Origin: VRUE01 sp963727465
GTDB taxonomy: Bacteria; Actinomycetota; Thermoleophilia; Solirubrobacterales; 70-9
Direction: 5' to 3'
Assembly: GCA_963727465.1 (NCBI GenBank)
Contig: CAVSGL010000013.1
Location: 1-64,000, forward strand
DNA length: 64,000 nucleotides
The position numbers were made by a program, and so were the translations under genes. The notes below the pieces were generated by a model that was not told where the DNA came from, searched no databases, and saw nothing but the letters and a program-made list of their open reading frames with translations. This document shows, in pieces, positions 33,648 through 40,955 of this stretch. How positions within the stretch are numbered: position 1 is the first letter of the stretch; each line of letters starts with the position of its first letter.

Positions 33648-34475
33648 CTATTTCCCCCGCGCGGGCTGTGCCTCGGTCTTTTCTGAGACCAGTTCAAGCC
33701 GTACGTGGCGGCCAAGGCGAACGACGTCGCCCGGCCCGATTCGCACTGGGGCGTCAGGCCGGATTCGTCCAATCTTCCCGATTTCAATCCCGTTGAGCGA
33801 TCGCAGATCGGTGATCGTCACGTTGGATTCCTCGTCAACCTCGATCGCCGCATGGTCGCGAGACACACCCTGATGGTTGATCGGTACGCCGGAGCTGGGG
33901 GACCGTCCAATCGTCACTCGGCCGGAGATGGGAACCTCGACGGGCTCCAGCCCCTCGGTGGTGATCCGTAGTCGCGGCGCGGTGGCATCCGGTTCCGCCT
34001 CCTCGGTGCGGAGCATCGCCGTCAGAGCGGAGGTCCCTTCCAGCCAAGCGGGGGCGATGTTGACGATGCCGGGGTTGAGCTGCGCCGCCGCCTCTAGCTT
34101 GACCTGCGGACGCGCCGCCAGCACGTAGACGACTTCGCCACCGGCGCTCTTCTTGTCGAGCTGCGAAATCTGCTCCGCAAGCTCCTGCGTGACGTCCTCT
34201 CGGGCGGCCCCCAATCGCTCCAGATCCTCAGGATTGAGGAAGACGGTAACGTCGCTCGGCAGGTAGGCGTAGCCGATCGACACCAGAGACCGCTCCTTGA
34301 TGAGGGCTAGTGCCTGCCGCTGGATGTCGCGGGGTTGGAAACGACCGACGGCTGCCCGCAGAGTTCCCTCGCGGCGCCGCGCCAAGCTGGCGCCCCATCG
34401 CCTCAGCTCCGGCTCTCGGAAAATGACAACCACCGCCAGCACCAAGATGATCCCTATAAGGACGACCAGAGTCAC
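33648..34475 (-). CDS. Membrane-anchored DUF3662-FHA protein (FhaA-like)
   Basis: 275 residues. One N-terminal membrane helix (VVLIGIILVLAVVVIF), a DUF3662-like middle domain (IQRQALALIKERSLVSIGYA, LPSDVTVFLNPEDLERLG) and a C-terminal FHA domain (VTIGRSPSSGVPINHQGVSR, DHAAIEVD, LRSLNGIEI) that binds phosphothreonine. Mycobacterial FhaA has the DUF3662 and FHA domains without the helix. It heads the operon (GTG start) and should recruit phosphorylated partners to the membrane. Confidence 0.85.
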   Translation of the reverse strand: MTLVVLIGIILVLAVVVIFREPELRRWGASLARRREGTLRAAVGRFQPRDIQRQALALIKERSLVSIGYAYLPSDVTVFLNPEDLERLGAAREDVTQELAEQISQLDKKSAGGEVVYVLAARPQVKLEAAAQLNPGIVNIAPAWLEGTSALTAMLRTEEAEPDATAPRLRITTEGLEPVEVPISGRVTIGRSPSSGVPINHQGVSRDHAAIEVDEESNVTITDLRSLNGIEIGKIGRIRPDAPVRIGPGDVVRLGRHVRLELVSEKTEAQPARGK

Positions 34476-34545
34476 AAGCGCCTCAATAAACGCAGCATCT
34501 CCCGCACAAGGGACGCAACATTAGCTGAAGCTGATCGTATGGTCG

Positions 34546-34575
34546 TTTAGTGGTCTATTACTAAAAACGTTAGTG
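34546..34575. promoter_or_regulatory. AT-rich promoter region with inverted repeats
   Basis: TTTAGT-N8-ACTAAA (34546-34565) overlaps ACTAA-N5-TTAGT (34560-34574). These symmetric AT-rich motifs are 70-100 bases upstream of the signalling operon's first start codon, in an otherwise GC-rich area. Likely operator or promoter; regulator unknown. Confidence 0.4.
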
Positions 34576-34684
34576 TTTATCTCTGGACGTCCCGGTTGAA
34601 TTGAGATCTCGCCCCTGGGACAGGGATGTGCACAAGGCCGCAGAAGCTCGGCTTCCACTCGGTCAGGACTCCAGCAGTCATCTC

Positions 34685-35080
34685 TCATCCGGGCACAACT
34701 ACTGTGAGGCCCGGCACTCGTTCGAAGTCCTTGGCGTTTGCCGTCGCGACCTCCATGCCGTGACTCAGCGCCGTGGCCGCAATCCAGAGATCGTGGGCGC
34801 CGATCATGTTGCCGCCCTTCTCGAGCTCCGCCCAGACCGCGGCGTGCGCTCGAGCGATTGCAGTCGTGATCGGCAAGGGCTCCATCGCAGAGATCACATG
34901 CTCGACGAACGCAGAACGGCGCGCCCGGACTGAGCCCTCCTCAGCTCTGTGAACCCCATGCAGGAGCTCGCTAGCCGTGATTGCGCTGACCCCCCGCTCC
35001 TGGTCGCCGACCACATCGTCGAGGGCCTGACCCCGTCGCTCGGCGTTGACCAGGACGGTGGTATCGATCAGGACGGCCAT
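34685..35080 (-). CDS. PIN-domain toxin, VapC type
   Basis: A 131-residue PIN protein: VLIDTTVLVNAER (Asp), TASELLHGVHRAE (Glu), AHDLWIAATALSHGMEVATAN (Asp) and DFERVPGL. Likely a ribonuclease toxin. It overlaps the Phd-like antitoxin gene by 13 bases. Third PIN toxin in the window. Confidence 0.9.
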   Translation of the reverse strand: MAVLIDTTVLVNAERRGQALDDVVGDQERGVSAITASELLHGVHRAEEGSVRARRSAFVEHVISAMEPLPITTAIARAHAAVWAELEKGGNMIGAHDLWIAATALSHGMEVATANAKDFERVPGLTVVVPG

Positions 35081-35331
35081 GCGCCGCTCGGCGGGCCGCC
35101 TATGGCGTCTCGCCCAGCTTCGACGTCACGCGCGAAGTCCTCATCGGGTGAAGGCGCGGACTCCATCAGCTCCCGCCACCTGGCCGCCGAAACCAGATGC
35201 CTCGTGTTCGGGGGGCGCATCTGCACAACTGGCACCCCATTACGCACGACCTCGATCTCCTCGCCGGCCCCGATCCGGTTGACAACGGCAGAGAATTCCC
35301 GGGCCACCTCGGTTGCGCTCAAACGGATCAT
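35068..35331 (-). CDS. Phd/YefM-type antitoxin
   Basis: 87 residues from an ATG at 35331: MIRLSATEVAREFSAVVNRI followed by GEEIEVVRNGVPVVQMRPP, the typical Phd/YefM DNA-binding fold. The C-terminal half would neutralise the PIN toxin. An 18-bp perfect palindrome at 35343 lies just upstream and is its probable operator. Confidence 0.88.
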   Translation of the reverse strand: MIRLSATEVAREFSAVVNRIGAGEEIEVVRNGVPVVQMRPPNTRHLVSAARWRELMESAPSPDEDFARDVEAGRDAIGGPPSGAWPS

Positions 35332-35342
35332 GTTGAGGATAT

Positions 35343-35360
35343 TATCAGATAAATCTGATA
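35343..35360. promoter_or_regulatory. 18-bp palindromic antitoxin operator
   Basis: TATCAGAT aa ATCTGATA, a perfect inverted repeat with a 2-bp centre, 11 bases upstream of the Phd-type antitoxin start. Phd/YefM proteins bind such palindromes to repress their own operon. Confidence 0.7.
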
Positions 35361-35405
35361 CCGAGCTCAACGCCTTAATTCCCGGCGCCGCATTTCCGAC
35401 ATCCC

Positions 35406-36584
35406 CTATCCGATCACCCCCCGGATCGCCTCATGGCTGCGCTCAAGAGCATGGGTGTAGACCGAAATCATCGTGTTGACCGTATGGCCCGCGACGCGGG
35501 CGAGGTCGGCATCGTCGATGCCGGCGGCGCGCAGGTGGGTGACGTAGGAGTGGCGGAACTCGTGTGGGGTCGGGTCGAGGCCCGTCGCCAGCTGGGCCGG
35601 CACCCAGACCGAGCGGTAGAAGTTGCGCTCGCGCCAGAGCTTGCCGGTCGGCGTCGGGAACAGAAGATCGAGGTCGTCGCGAGCCGGAAGAGCCTCCAGC
35701 AGCTCGGCCAGGCTCGGCGGCACGGGCACGGTCCGCTCGTGGTTCTTCTGGTCGCTCGATTCGATCAGCTCCCCTTCGTGGGCGGAGAAACGGACGGCGA
35801 GCTGGGCGCCGTCGAAGTCCGCCCGGCGCAGAGCCAGGAACTCGCCGAGGCGCAGACCGGTCAGCCCTGGCGTCAGCAGCAGCGTCTCGAAGTCGTGCGG
35901 CGGGTAGCAGCGGCCCCACTTTGAATCGGGACGCCTCGTCGCCGCCCGCACCTCCGGCCGGCCGCCGCGTGCGAACGCGCGCATCTGCTCGAAGCTCCAG
36001 ACGCGAACCTTGCGCGGCGGCTTTCGCACGCGGGAGTCGTTGCCACGCAGACGAATGCCGCTGAAGGCGTTGACCGCGGCCTCGTCGTCGCCGATCGCGT
36101 CCTCGGCCATCGCCGAGAAGGCGCTGAGTATCCCCCGCACCCCTTGGATCGCGCGCCCTTCGACGCGCAGCATGTGGTTGACCATGAGCAGAACGTGGCG
36201 CCGGCGCAGCTCGTCGAAGGTCAGCTCGCGCAGCGGCAGGCCCTCGATCTCCAGGTCGAGCAGGCGGGAGATCCTGTCGGCGTTGGTCTCGTTGGTCCGC
36301 TTGGAGCGAGGATGGCGCTCGAGCCAGATCTCGAAGTAGTCCCCGACCCTCGCCGGCTCCGCGGGACCATGGCCGTAGAGCAGCTCCAGCGCGTCGTCGA
36401 TCGCTTCCTGCGCATTGCCTTTGCGCGCGAACGTGGACCTGCCGCCGTTCCAGCGCGGCTTGGCGTAGCACGTCCTGCCCTCGAGGTCGAAGTAACGCGC
36501 TACCCAGACGATCTTGCCATCGGGATATTTGCGCTTGTAGGGAGTCTGGCGCGGCGGCCTGCCAGCTGCGAGACGACGGCTCAT
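35406..36584 (-). CDS. int: Tyrosine integrase of island A
   Basis: 392 residues from ATG 36584, intact. N-terminal arm-binding region (YKRKYPDGKIVWVARYFDLE), SAM-like core-binding domain, then the catalytic domain with GLTGLRLGEFLAL (Arg), HEFRHSYVTHLRAAG (H-x-x-R-H) and AGHTVNTMISVYTHAL (His, Tyr nucleophile). It should recombine the tRNA att sites; its arm sites would be ATGTAGCA. Close paralogue of the frameshifted integrase at 22769. Confidence 0.95.
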   Translation of the reverse strand: MSRRLAAGRPPRQTPYKRKYPDGKIVWVARYFDLEGRTCYAKPRWNGGRSTFARKGNAQEAIDDALELLYGHGPAEPARVGDYFEIWLERHPRSKRTNETNADRISRLLDLEIEGLPLRELTFDELRRRHVLLMVNHMLRVEGRAIQGVRGILSAFSAMAEDAIGDDEAAVNAFSGIRLRGNDSRVRKPPRKVRVWSFEQMRAFARGGRPEVRAATRRPDSKWGRCYPPHDFETLLLTPGLTGLRLGEFLALRRADFDGAQLAVRFSAHEGELIESSDQKNHERTVPVPPSLAELLEALPARDDLDLLFPTPTGKLWRERNFYRSVWVPAQLATGLDPTPHEFRHSYVTHLRAAGIDDADLARVAGHTVNTMISVYTHALERSHEAIRGVIG

Positions 36585-36793
36585 GCGGCATCGCCTCCGC
36601 GCTCGCGAAACCGCGCAACGAAGGAATCGACATCGGCCGGATCGAACCGGCGGCAGCCGTCGAGCTTGTATGAACTCAGGCGGCCTTCGGCCACCCATTT
36701 CCGGATCATGCGGTCGGAGACCTGCAGGTAGGCGGCAAGCGACGCGGGGGTGAAGAACGCGCGGCGTGCGCCGCCAACGGATACGTCTTCCAT
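36581..36793 (-). CDS. AlpA/MerR-type excisionase-like protein
   Basis: 70 residues: AFFTPASLAAYLQVSDRMIR, KWVAEGRLSSYKLDG, FDPADVDSFVARF. Same helix-turn-helix 17 family and same position (four-base overlap with int) as the protein at 23858. Presumed recombination directionality factor. Confidence 0.9.
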   Translation of the reverse strand: MEDVSVGGARRAFFTPASLAAYLQVSDRMIRKWVAEGRLSSYKLDGCRRFDPADVDSFVARFRERGGDAA

Positions 36794-36835
36794 GCCCCTT
36801 TCACGGACGACCCGCTGACAGCGCCACCCCCTTGC

Positions 36836-37126
36836 CTACTCACGGGACGCATGGTGCGCGGCAGAGACGAATTCCCCGCGCCTTGCCATGCCGGGGGTCC
36901 ACTCGATGCCGGAAAGCAGCTCGTCGAGCGAAGCACCCACCGATCCGGCCAGTTTGACGGCAGTGTCGATTCGGGGCACCCGTTCGCCTCGCTCGAGCAA
37001 TCCGATCTCGGTGCGATGGAGCGAAGCGCGGACCCCGACCTCTTCCTGAGAGAAGCCGGAACGTCTCCGAGCGGCCGCCAGGTTGGCGCCGAAGCGGGCG
37101 GCAATAGGACTTGCCGGGCTACTCAT
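36836..37126 (-). CDS. XRE-family regulator (first of two)
   Basis: 96 residues from ATG 37126, with helix-turn-helix LAAARRRSGFSQEEVGVRAS and LHRTEIGLLERGERVPRIDT. Near-identical helix motif to the neighbours at 37119 and 24487, so this is a local duplication. The start overlaps the neighbour by eight bases. Confidence 0.85.
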   Translation of the reverse strand: MSSPASPIAARFGANLAAARRRSGFSQEEVGVRASLHRTEIGLLERGERVPRIDTAVKLAGSVGASLDELLSGIEWTPGMARRGEFVSAAHHASRE

Positions 37127-37445
37127 CAGCCGCCTCCGGACTCCCGGAGACGAGATCATCCTCGGCCGAGGACGAGATGGAGAAGAAGCCGGGCGTCGCG
37201 ATCAGACCGCCCGCCTTCCAAGAGATTCCCTCGACGAATGGCGAGTCCACGCTGACGCCGACCCCGGCGGCAACCTTGAGAAAGGTGTCGAGGCGGGGAA
37301 GGCGCTCGCCGCGCTCCAAGATGCCGATCTCGGTCCGATGCAGGCCGGAGCGGAAGCCGAGCTCTTCCTGGCTGATACCGGCCTCGCGGCGAGCGCGGCG
37401 CAGGTTCTCGCCGAATCGACGGGCGACATCTATCGACTCGCTCAT
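37119..37445 (-). CDS. XRE-family regulator (second of two)
   Basis: 108 residues with helix-turn-helix LRRARREAGISQEELGFRSG and LHRTEIGILERGERLPRLDT, then a C-terminal tail (EGISWKAGGLIATPGFFSIS) that parallels the tail of its neighbours (EGIGWDAGFARPGEF in the protein at 24487). The duplicated pair may form heterodimers or control different operators. Confidence 0.88.
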   Translation of the reverse strand: MSESIDVARRFGENLRRARREAGISQEELGFRSGLHRTEIGILERGERLPRLDTFLKVAAGVGVSVDSPFVEGISWKAGGLIATPGFFSISSSAEDDLVSGSPEAADE

Positions 37446-37741
37446 CGGATCAACTCAAGACGCGCGAAGGTGAGCGCGGCACGCGTCGGTAGGACCCGGA
37501 GGCCGTCACTGCACAGCAGGCCGACAAGGACGAGATCGCGGACGGCGGTGGCCATCGCAATGGTCTCGTCTAGGCAGGAGAGCTCAACAGAAAGCCGCGA
37601 AGCAAGCGTGTCGAAGTCAAGGGCCAGCGGATGGGCTTCCAGGGCGAGACGGAGGACGCGACGCTGGAGCTCACGGTCATCCGCCATCGACGCTGCCTTC
37701 CCGAGGCGTCGCCGACGGCGGACGTCGCACAGGCGCATCAT
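37442..37741 (-). CDS. Small winged-helix-like protein
   Basis: 99 residues from an ATG coupled to the upstream stop (an ATG at 37687 is possible). The body (LQRRVLRLALEAHPLALDFD, TLASRLSVELSCLDETIAMA) and end (LPTRAALTFARLE) parallel the island B protein at 24801, which places it in the same family. Probably DNA-binding; role inferred from conserved position in the control operon. Confidence 0.65.
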   Translation of the reverse strand: MMRLCDVRRRRRLGKAASMADDRELQRRVLRLALEAHPLALDFDTLASRLSVELSCLDETIAMATAVRDLVLVGLLCSDGLRVLPTRAALTFARLELIR

Positions 37742-38088
37742 CGCTTCCCTGTCAGGGCGGCGAGAACAGCATGCATCGCGTCGTGGGTAGCGACGACCTC
37801 GTCGTATTCGCTCTCGCGGTCGTGGGCGTCGGCTGCCGCACGCAGGAGACGATGCGCCTCATCGTCGGGAACGCGGATCTGCCCCGCTTCGACGCCGCTC
37901 AACAGACGGCGGCAGGCCGCAGCTTCGGCGCGGGTTCGGTCGAGGTCGTCGAGACGCTCGGGACGACGCAGGTCGGCCTCGAACGAATCGATCCAACCGC
38001 TCACGTCGCGGCGCAGGTTCTCGGCCTGCCCGTCTGCCAGGTCGAGGGACACGAGACGACTGTCACCCGTAGGGTTTGGTTCAGCCAT
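37738..38088 (-). CDS. Hypothetical helical protein of the control operon
   Basis: 116 residues, predicted helical and charged (LRRDVSGWIDSFEADLRRPE, LDDLDRTRAEAAACRRLLSG). Not recognised; island B lacks a separate copy. It starts right behind the conserved leader at 38089 and is the first gene of the minus-strand control operon. Its start MAEPNPTGDS resembles MADENPTDCA of the island B protein at 24801, so the two share their first residues as well as the leader. Confidence 0.65.
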   Translation of the reverse strand: MAEPNPTGDSRLVSLDLADGQAENLRRDVSGWIDSFEADLRRPERLDDLDRTRAEAAACRRLLSGVEAGQIRVPDDEAHRLLRAAADAHDRESEYDEVVATHDAMHAVLAALTGKR

Positions 38089-38175
38089 GAGGAGCCAAGC
38101 CTCCTTTTGGTTAGGCGGCCCGCTTGCGTGTGGAGCGCGGCGGGTCGCCGAATCGTTATGTGTGAGGCACGGAGA
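38089..38175 (-). promoter_or_regulatory. Conserved GC-rich leader of the island control operon
   Basis: On the minus strand: cggcgacccgccg, acacg, cgggccgcctaacca and aaaaggaggc before the start codon. It is a clear counterpart of 25092-25175 in island B. Conserved non-coding sequence between otherwise diverged operons suggests a functional 5' leader. Confidence 0.5.
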
Positions 38176-38204
38176 CTAGCAGAACTGTTGGGGGGTACAG
38201 ATAG

Positions 38205-38417
38205 CTAGCTGCGGCCGTGGAGGATTTCGCTTACGCGGCTCACGTGTAGCCCGGTCTCGCGGGCGATCGCGTGCATCGACAGGCCGCCGGCCCGCGCCTC
38301 CTCGAAGACGGTCCGCCGCGACACCCGCATCTTCTCTCGTCGCGTATCGGCCTTCTCGAAGTCGGCCTGCGCTTTGCGCACAGCCCGGAGGGCTTTCCGC
38401 TCAACAGCGTCAGTCAT
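38205..38417 (-). CDS. Small helix-turn-helix protein
   Basis: 70 residues from ATG 38417: a charged helix (RKALRAVRKAQADFEKADTR) and a C-terminal helix-turn-helix (AGGLSMHAIARETGLHVSRV, SEILHGR) like those of resolvase or sigma-4-type domains. Probably a DNA-binding regulator. It is followed on its upstream side by the 21-bp repeat array. Confidence 0.75.
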   Translation of the reverse strand: MTDAVERKALRAVRKAQADFEKADTRREKMRVSRRTVFEEARAGGLSMHAIARETGLHVSRVSEILHGRS

Positions 38418-38773
38418 CGAGCACGACACTATTGAGCTTCGCCGGTAAGCGCTCAAACAGCGTCGTCGCTCCCATGTGTCGGCGAACAGCGCGAGACGAA
38501 CCGCCACGGATCTCGTGACCCACGGTCAAAGCGCGATTTCCTCTGCGAAACCCATGTCCGCTAGGCCGAAAAACACGTCCTTTAGGCGCCAAAACACGTC
38601 CGCCAGGTGTCCGCTAGGCCGCTTTTCGCGTCCGCAAATACCCTCGACCTCGACACCCTGGCGGACATATTCATCCCTGATTTCCCGCTCTAAAGAGCCA
38701 AGCGGGAGATGTCCGCAGGTTGAGGGTTCGCGAAGGGGAAGAGAGAGATAGAAGTTGAGTTAGAACCAGTTGC
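38418..38773. other. Non-coding stretch with repeat array
   Basis: No gene is supported. It contains the tandem 21-bp repeats at 38551-38635 and a further isolated gatgtccgcagg at about 38707. Confidence 0.5.
38551..38635. repeat. Tandem 21-bp repeats
   Basis: Full units at 38562 (taggccgaaaaacacgtcct), 38583 (taggcgccaaaacacgtccg) and 38615 (taggccgcttttcgcgtccg), with 11-base partial units at 38551 and 38604, each ending in [ag]tgtccgc or similar. A 21-bp period equals two helical turns, so a protein could bind on one face. It may be a transposon-end or partition-like binding array. Confidence 0.75.
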
Positions 38774-39001
38774 TCATGCAGCTGCGACTTGAAGGGCTCC
38801 ACCGAGCACGAAGACGAGACCTACCAGGGGCCAGATCCAGTCATTCGCGTCCAGACGACCTCGCAGGACCGTCAGCGCTTCACCGCCTGGATGCTGGGTC
38901 TCATCCGTGACGAGAGACCCGGCGAACATGAACGTCGCCAGCATGAAGGTGATTGCGCCGGTGGAGAGGATCAGCAACGCCGCAATCGTGATCCCCTCTC
39001 T
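38774..39001 (-). pseudogene. Membrane protein, 3' part (split by IS3)
   Basis: About 75 codons to a stop at 38774 with two membrane helices (TIAALLILSTGAITFMLATF and WIWPLVGLVFVLGGALQVAA). It has no start of its own outside the insertion sequence. It continues the frame interrupted at 40578, so the two pieces are read as one gene broken by the IS3 copy. Confidence 0.6.
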
Positions 39002-39057
39002 GCCAACGTCACGTGAGACACGCATGATTCGGGAATTACTGAACCCCGAGGGCGTGA

Positions 39058-39543
39058 ATGGAGCACGTGATGTCGTTGATCAACCGAGACGAAGCCGCCG
39101 GCCGCGAAACGGAGCGAGCCGAAGGCGAGAGCAGTGAAGCGGCCGGCGGGGACGCCGCGCCGCAGGCGGCCCCCGACCCCGAGCTGACCGAGCGCCCCAA
39201 GCGTCGCTCCTTCAGCGCCGAGTACAAGCTGAAGGTCCTCAAGGAAGCCGACGCCTGCCGCAAGCCGGGCGAGCTCGGCGCGCTGCTGCGCCGCGAGGGC
39301 CTCTACTCCTCCCACCTGTCGAGCTGGCGCCGCCAGCGCGAGAAGGGGGAGTTGGGGCGAAAGCGGGGCCGTAAGGGCGCCGACCCGATCGAGAAGGAGA
39401 ACGCCGAGCTGCGCCGCCGCGCCGAGCGCGCCGAGGCCGAGCTGGCCAAGGCGCGCAAGGTGATCGAGGTGCAGGGAAACGTCTCCGCGCTCTTGGAGGA
39501 CCTGCTCGGGACCGAGGGCGCCGAGGAGAGCACCGAGCGATGA
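39058..39543 (+). CDS. IS3-family transposase OrfA
   Basis: 161 residues; a later ATG at 39070 is possible. Helix-turn-helix of the IS3 OrfA type (KRRSFSAEYKLKVLKEADAC, LGALLRREGLYSSHLSSWRR) and a C-terminal leucine-zipper-like coil (ELRRRAERAEAELAKARKVI). It binds the IS ends. The gene ends in an ATGA overlap with orfB, so OrfB is made by re-initiation rather than by the usual -1 frameshift. Confidence 0.9.
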   Translation: MEHVMSLINRDEAAGRETERAEGESSEAAGGDAAPQAAPDPELTERPKRRSFSAEYKLKVLKEADACRKPGELGALLRREGLYSSHLSSWRRQREKGELGRKRGRKGADPIEKENAELRRRAERAEAELAKARKVIEVQGNVSALLEDLLGTEGAEESTER

Positions 39544-40544
39544 TCGAGGCCACAGTCGAGGAGCTGACCCCGATCGTCGGCACAAGGCCCGCCTGCCGGG
39601 CGCTGGGAGCATCGCCGGCGACGATCTACCGTCGCCGGCGCCCGCCCGAGCCGAGGCCGAGGAGGCCACGGCCCAAACCGGCCCGGGCGCTCAGCGAGGC
39701 TGAGCGCGAGGCCGTTCTGGCCAAGCTGCACTCCGAGCGCTTCGTCGACTCCTCGCCCGCCGCGGTCTGGGCGACGCTGCTCGACGAGGGGCGCTACCTG
39801 TGCTCGGAGCGGACCATGTATCGGCTACTTGCCGAGAGCGGCTCCTCGCGCGAGCGGCGCAACCAGCTCACCCACCCGTCCTACGCGAAACCCGAGCTGC
39901 TCGCGAAGCGCCCGAACGAGCTCTGGAGTTGGGATATCTCCAAGCTGAAGGGCCCGGCGAAGTGGACCAGCTACCACCTCTACGTGATCCTCGACGTCTT
40001 CAGCCGCTACGTCGTCGGCTGGACCGTGCAGGAGCACGAGTCGGCCGCCCTCGCCGAAGCGCTGATCGCCCAGGCCTGCGAGCAGCAGGGGATCGGCCGC
40101 GGGCGGCTCACCCTGCACGCCGACCGCGGTTCGGCGATGCGCTCCAAGCCGGTGGCTTTCCTGCTCGCCGACCTCGGCGTCACCAAGACCCATTCCCGCC
40201 CCCACACCTCAAACGACAACCCCTACTCGGAGGCCCAGTTCCGCACCCTGAAGTACCGGCCGGCCTTCCCCGCCCGCTTCGACTCGATCGAGCAGGCGCG
40301 GGAGTTCTGCCGCTTCTTCTTCGGTTGGTACAACCGCGAGCACCGCCACTCCGGCATCGGCCTGATGACGCCAGAGAGCGTCCACCACGGCCGCGCCAAG
40401 AAGGCCCATGCCGCCCGCCAGGCGGTGCTCTCGGCCGCCTACGCGGCCAACCCCGAGCGCTTCGTGCGCAAGGTGCCGACACCGCCCACGCTGCCGTCGG
40501 CAGCGTGGATCAACAAGCCCAAGTCAGAGGAGGTTGCTCACTAA
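39540..40544 (+). CDS. IS3-family transposase OrfB (integrase core)
   Basis: 334 residues with an rve fold: first Asp in ELWSWDISKLKGPAKWTSYH, second in LTLHADRGSAMRS, Glu in SNDNPYSEAQFRTLKY. N-terminal HTH_21-like region (VWATLLDEGRYLCSERTMYR). Full length, so the element may be active. Confidence 0.92.
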   Translation: MIEATVEELTPIVGTRPACRALGASPATIYRRRRPPEPRPRRPRPKPARALSEAEREAVLAKLHSERFVDSSPAAVWATLLDEGRYLCSERTMYRLLAESGSSRERRNQLTHPSYAKPELLAKRPNELWSWDISKLKGPAKWTSYHLYVILDVFSRYVVGWTVQEHESAALAEALIAQACEQQGIGRGRLTLHADRGSAMRSKPVAFLLADLGVTKTHSRPHTSNDNPYSEAQFRTLKYRPAFPARFDSIEQAREFCRFFFGWYNREHRHSGIGLMTPESVHHGRAKKAHAARQAVLSAAYAANPERFVRKVPTPPTLPSAAWINKPKSEEVAH

Positions 40545-40577
40545 ATTCGGACGACGGGTGTCTCATTTTCGTTGACA

Positions 40578-40904
40578 GGTACCGATCAGCCACCCCACGG
40601 CTTCAACAGGCACCCACCCGAGCGGAAGCCTGACGACAGCAAGCCCGAGCAGGTACCACCCGGCCGCAATGGCGAACGAGCGCAAGCGCCCATCGAAGAG
40701 ACCCGCGATCCGCCAGCGGTCCCCGGCGATCTGCTCCGCTATCCATCGCACAGCCGTGTCGGAGACACTGTTGGCCCAAAGCTGGACGGCCGCAAGCAGA
40801 CCGGCCAGGGTCTGCAAGGCGATGCCCGCCGCCGCGACGGGATGCTCGGCGTTCGGCACCTTTACGGCAAGGAAGGTCGCCACAAGCAGCGCCACCCCGG
40901 CCAC
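40578..40904 (-). pseudogene. Membrane protein, 5' part (split by IS3)
   Basis: About 109 codons from GTG 40904 with three helices (GVALLVATFLAVKV, GIALQTLAGLLAAVQLWANS, SFAIAAGWYLLGLAVVRLPL). The frame runs into the IS end and stops three codons later (TGT CAA CGA AAA TGA). It follows hxsC by about 50 bases on the same strand. Unknown family. Confidence 0.6.
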
Positions 40905-40955
40905 AACGATCGACTGAAGCCGCCCTGCCCGGCCAGTCAGCTGCTCATCCTCCGC

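Larger units (their letters stand above)
39002..40577 (+). mobile_element. IS3-family insertion sequence
   Basis: About 1,576 bases with imperfect terminal inverted repeats: tgccaacgtcacgtgagaca at the left, and at the right the complement of tgtcaacgaaaatgagac followed by acccgtcgtccgaatt. It encodes orfA and orfB of an IS3-type transposase. No clear target duplication is visible (ctc and ggt flank it). It interrupts a membrane protein gene. Confidence 0.8.

Noticed and set aside
38551..38635. CRISPR array
   Set aside because: Repeats are contiguous, 21 bp, without unique spacers, and no cas genes are nearby.
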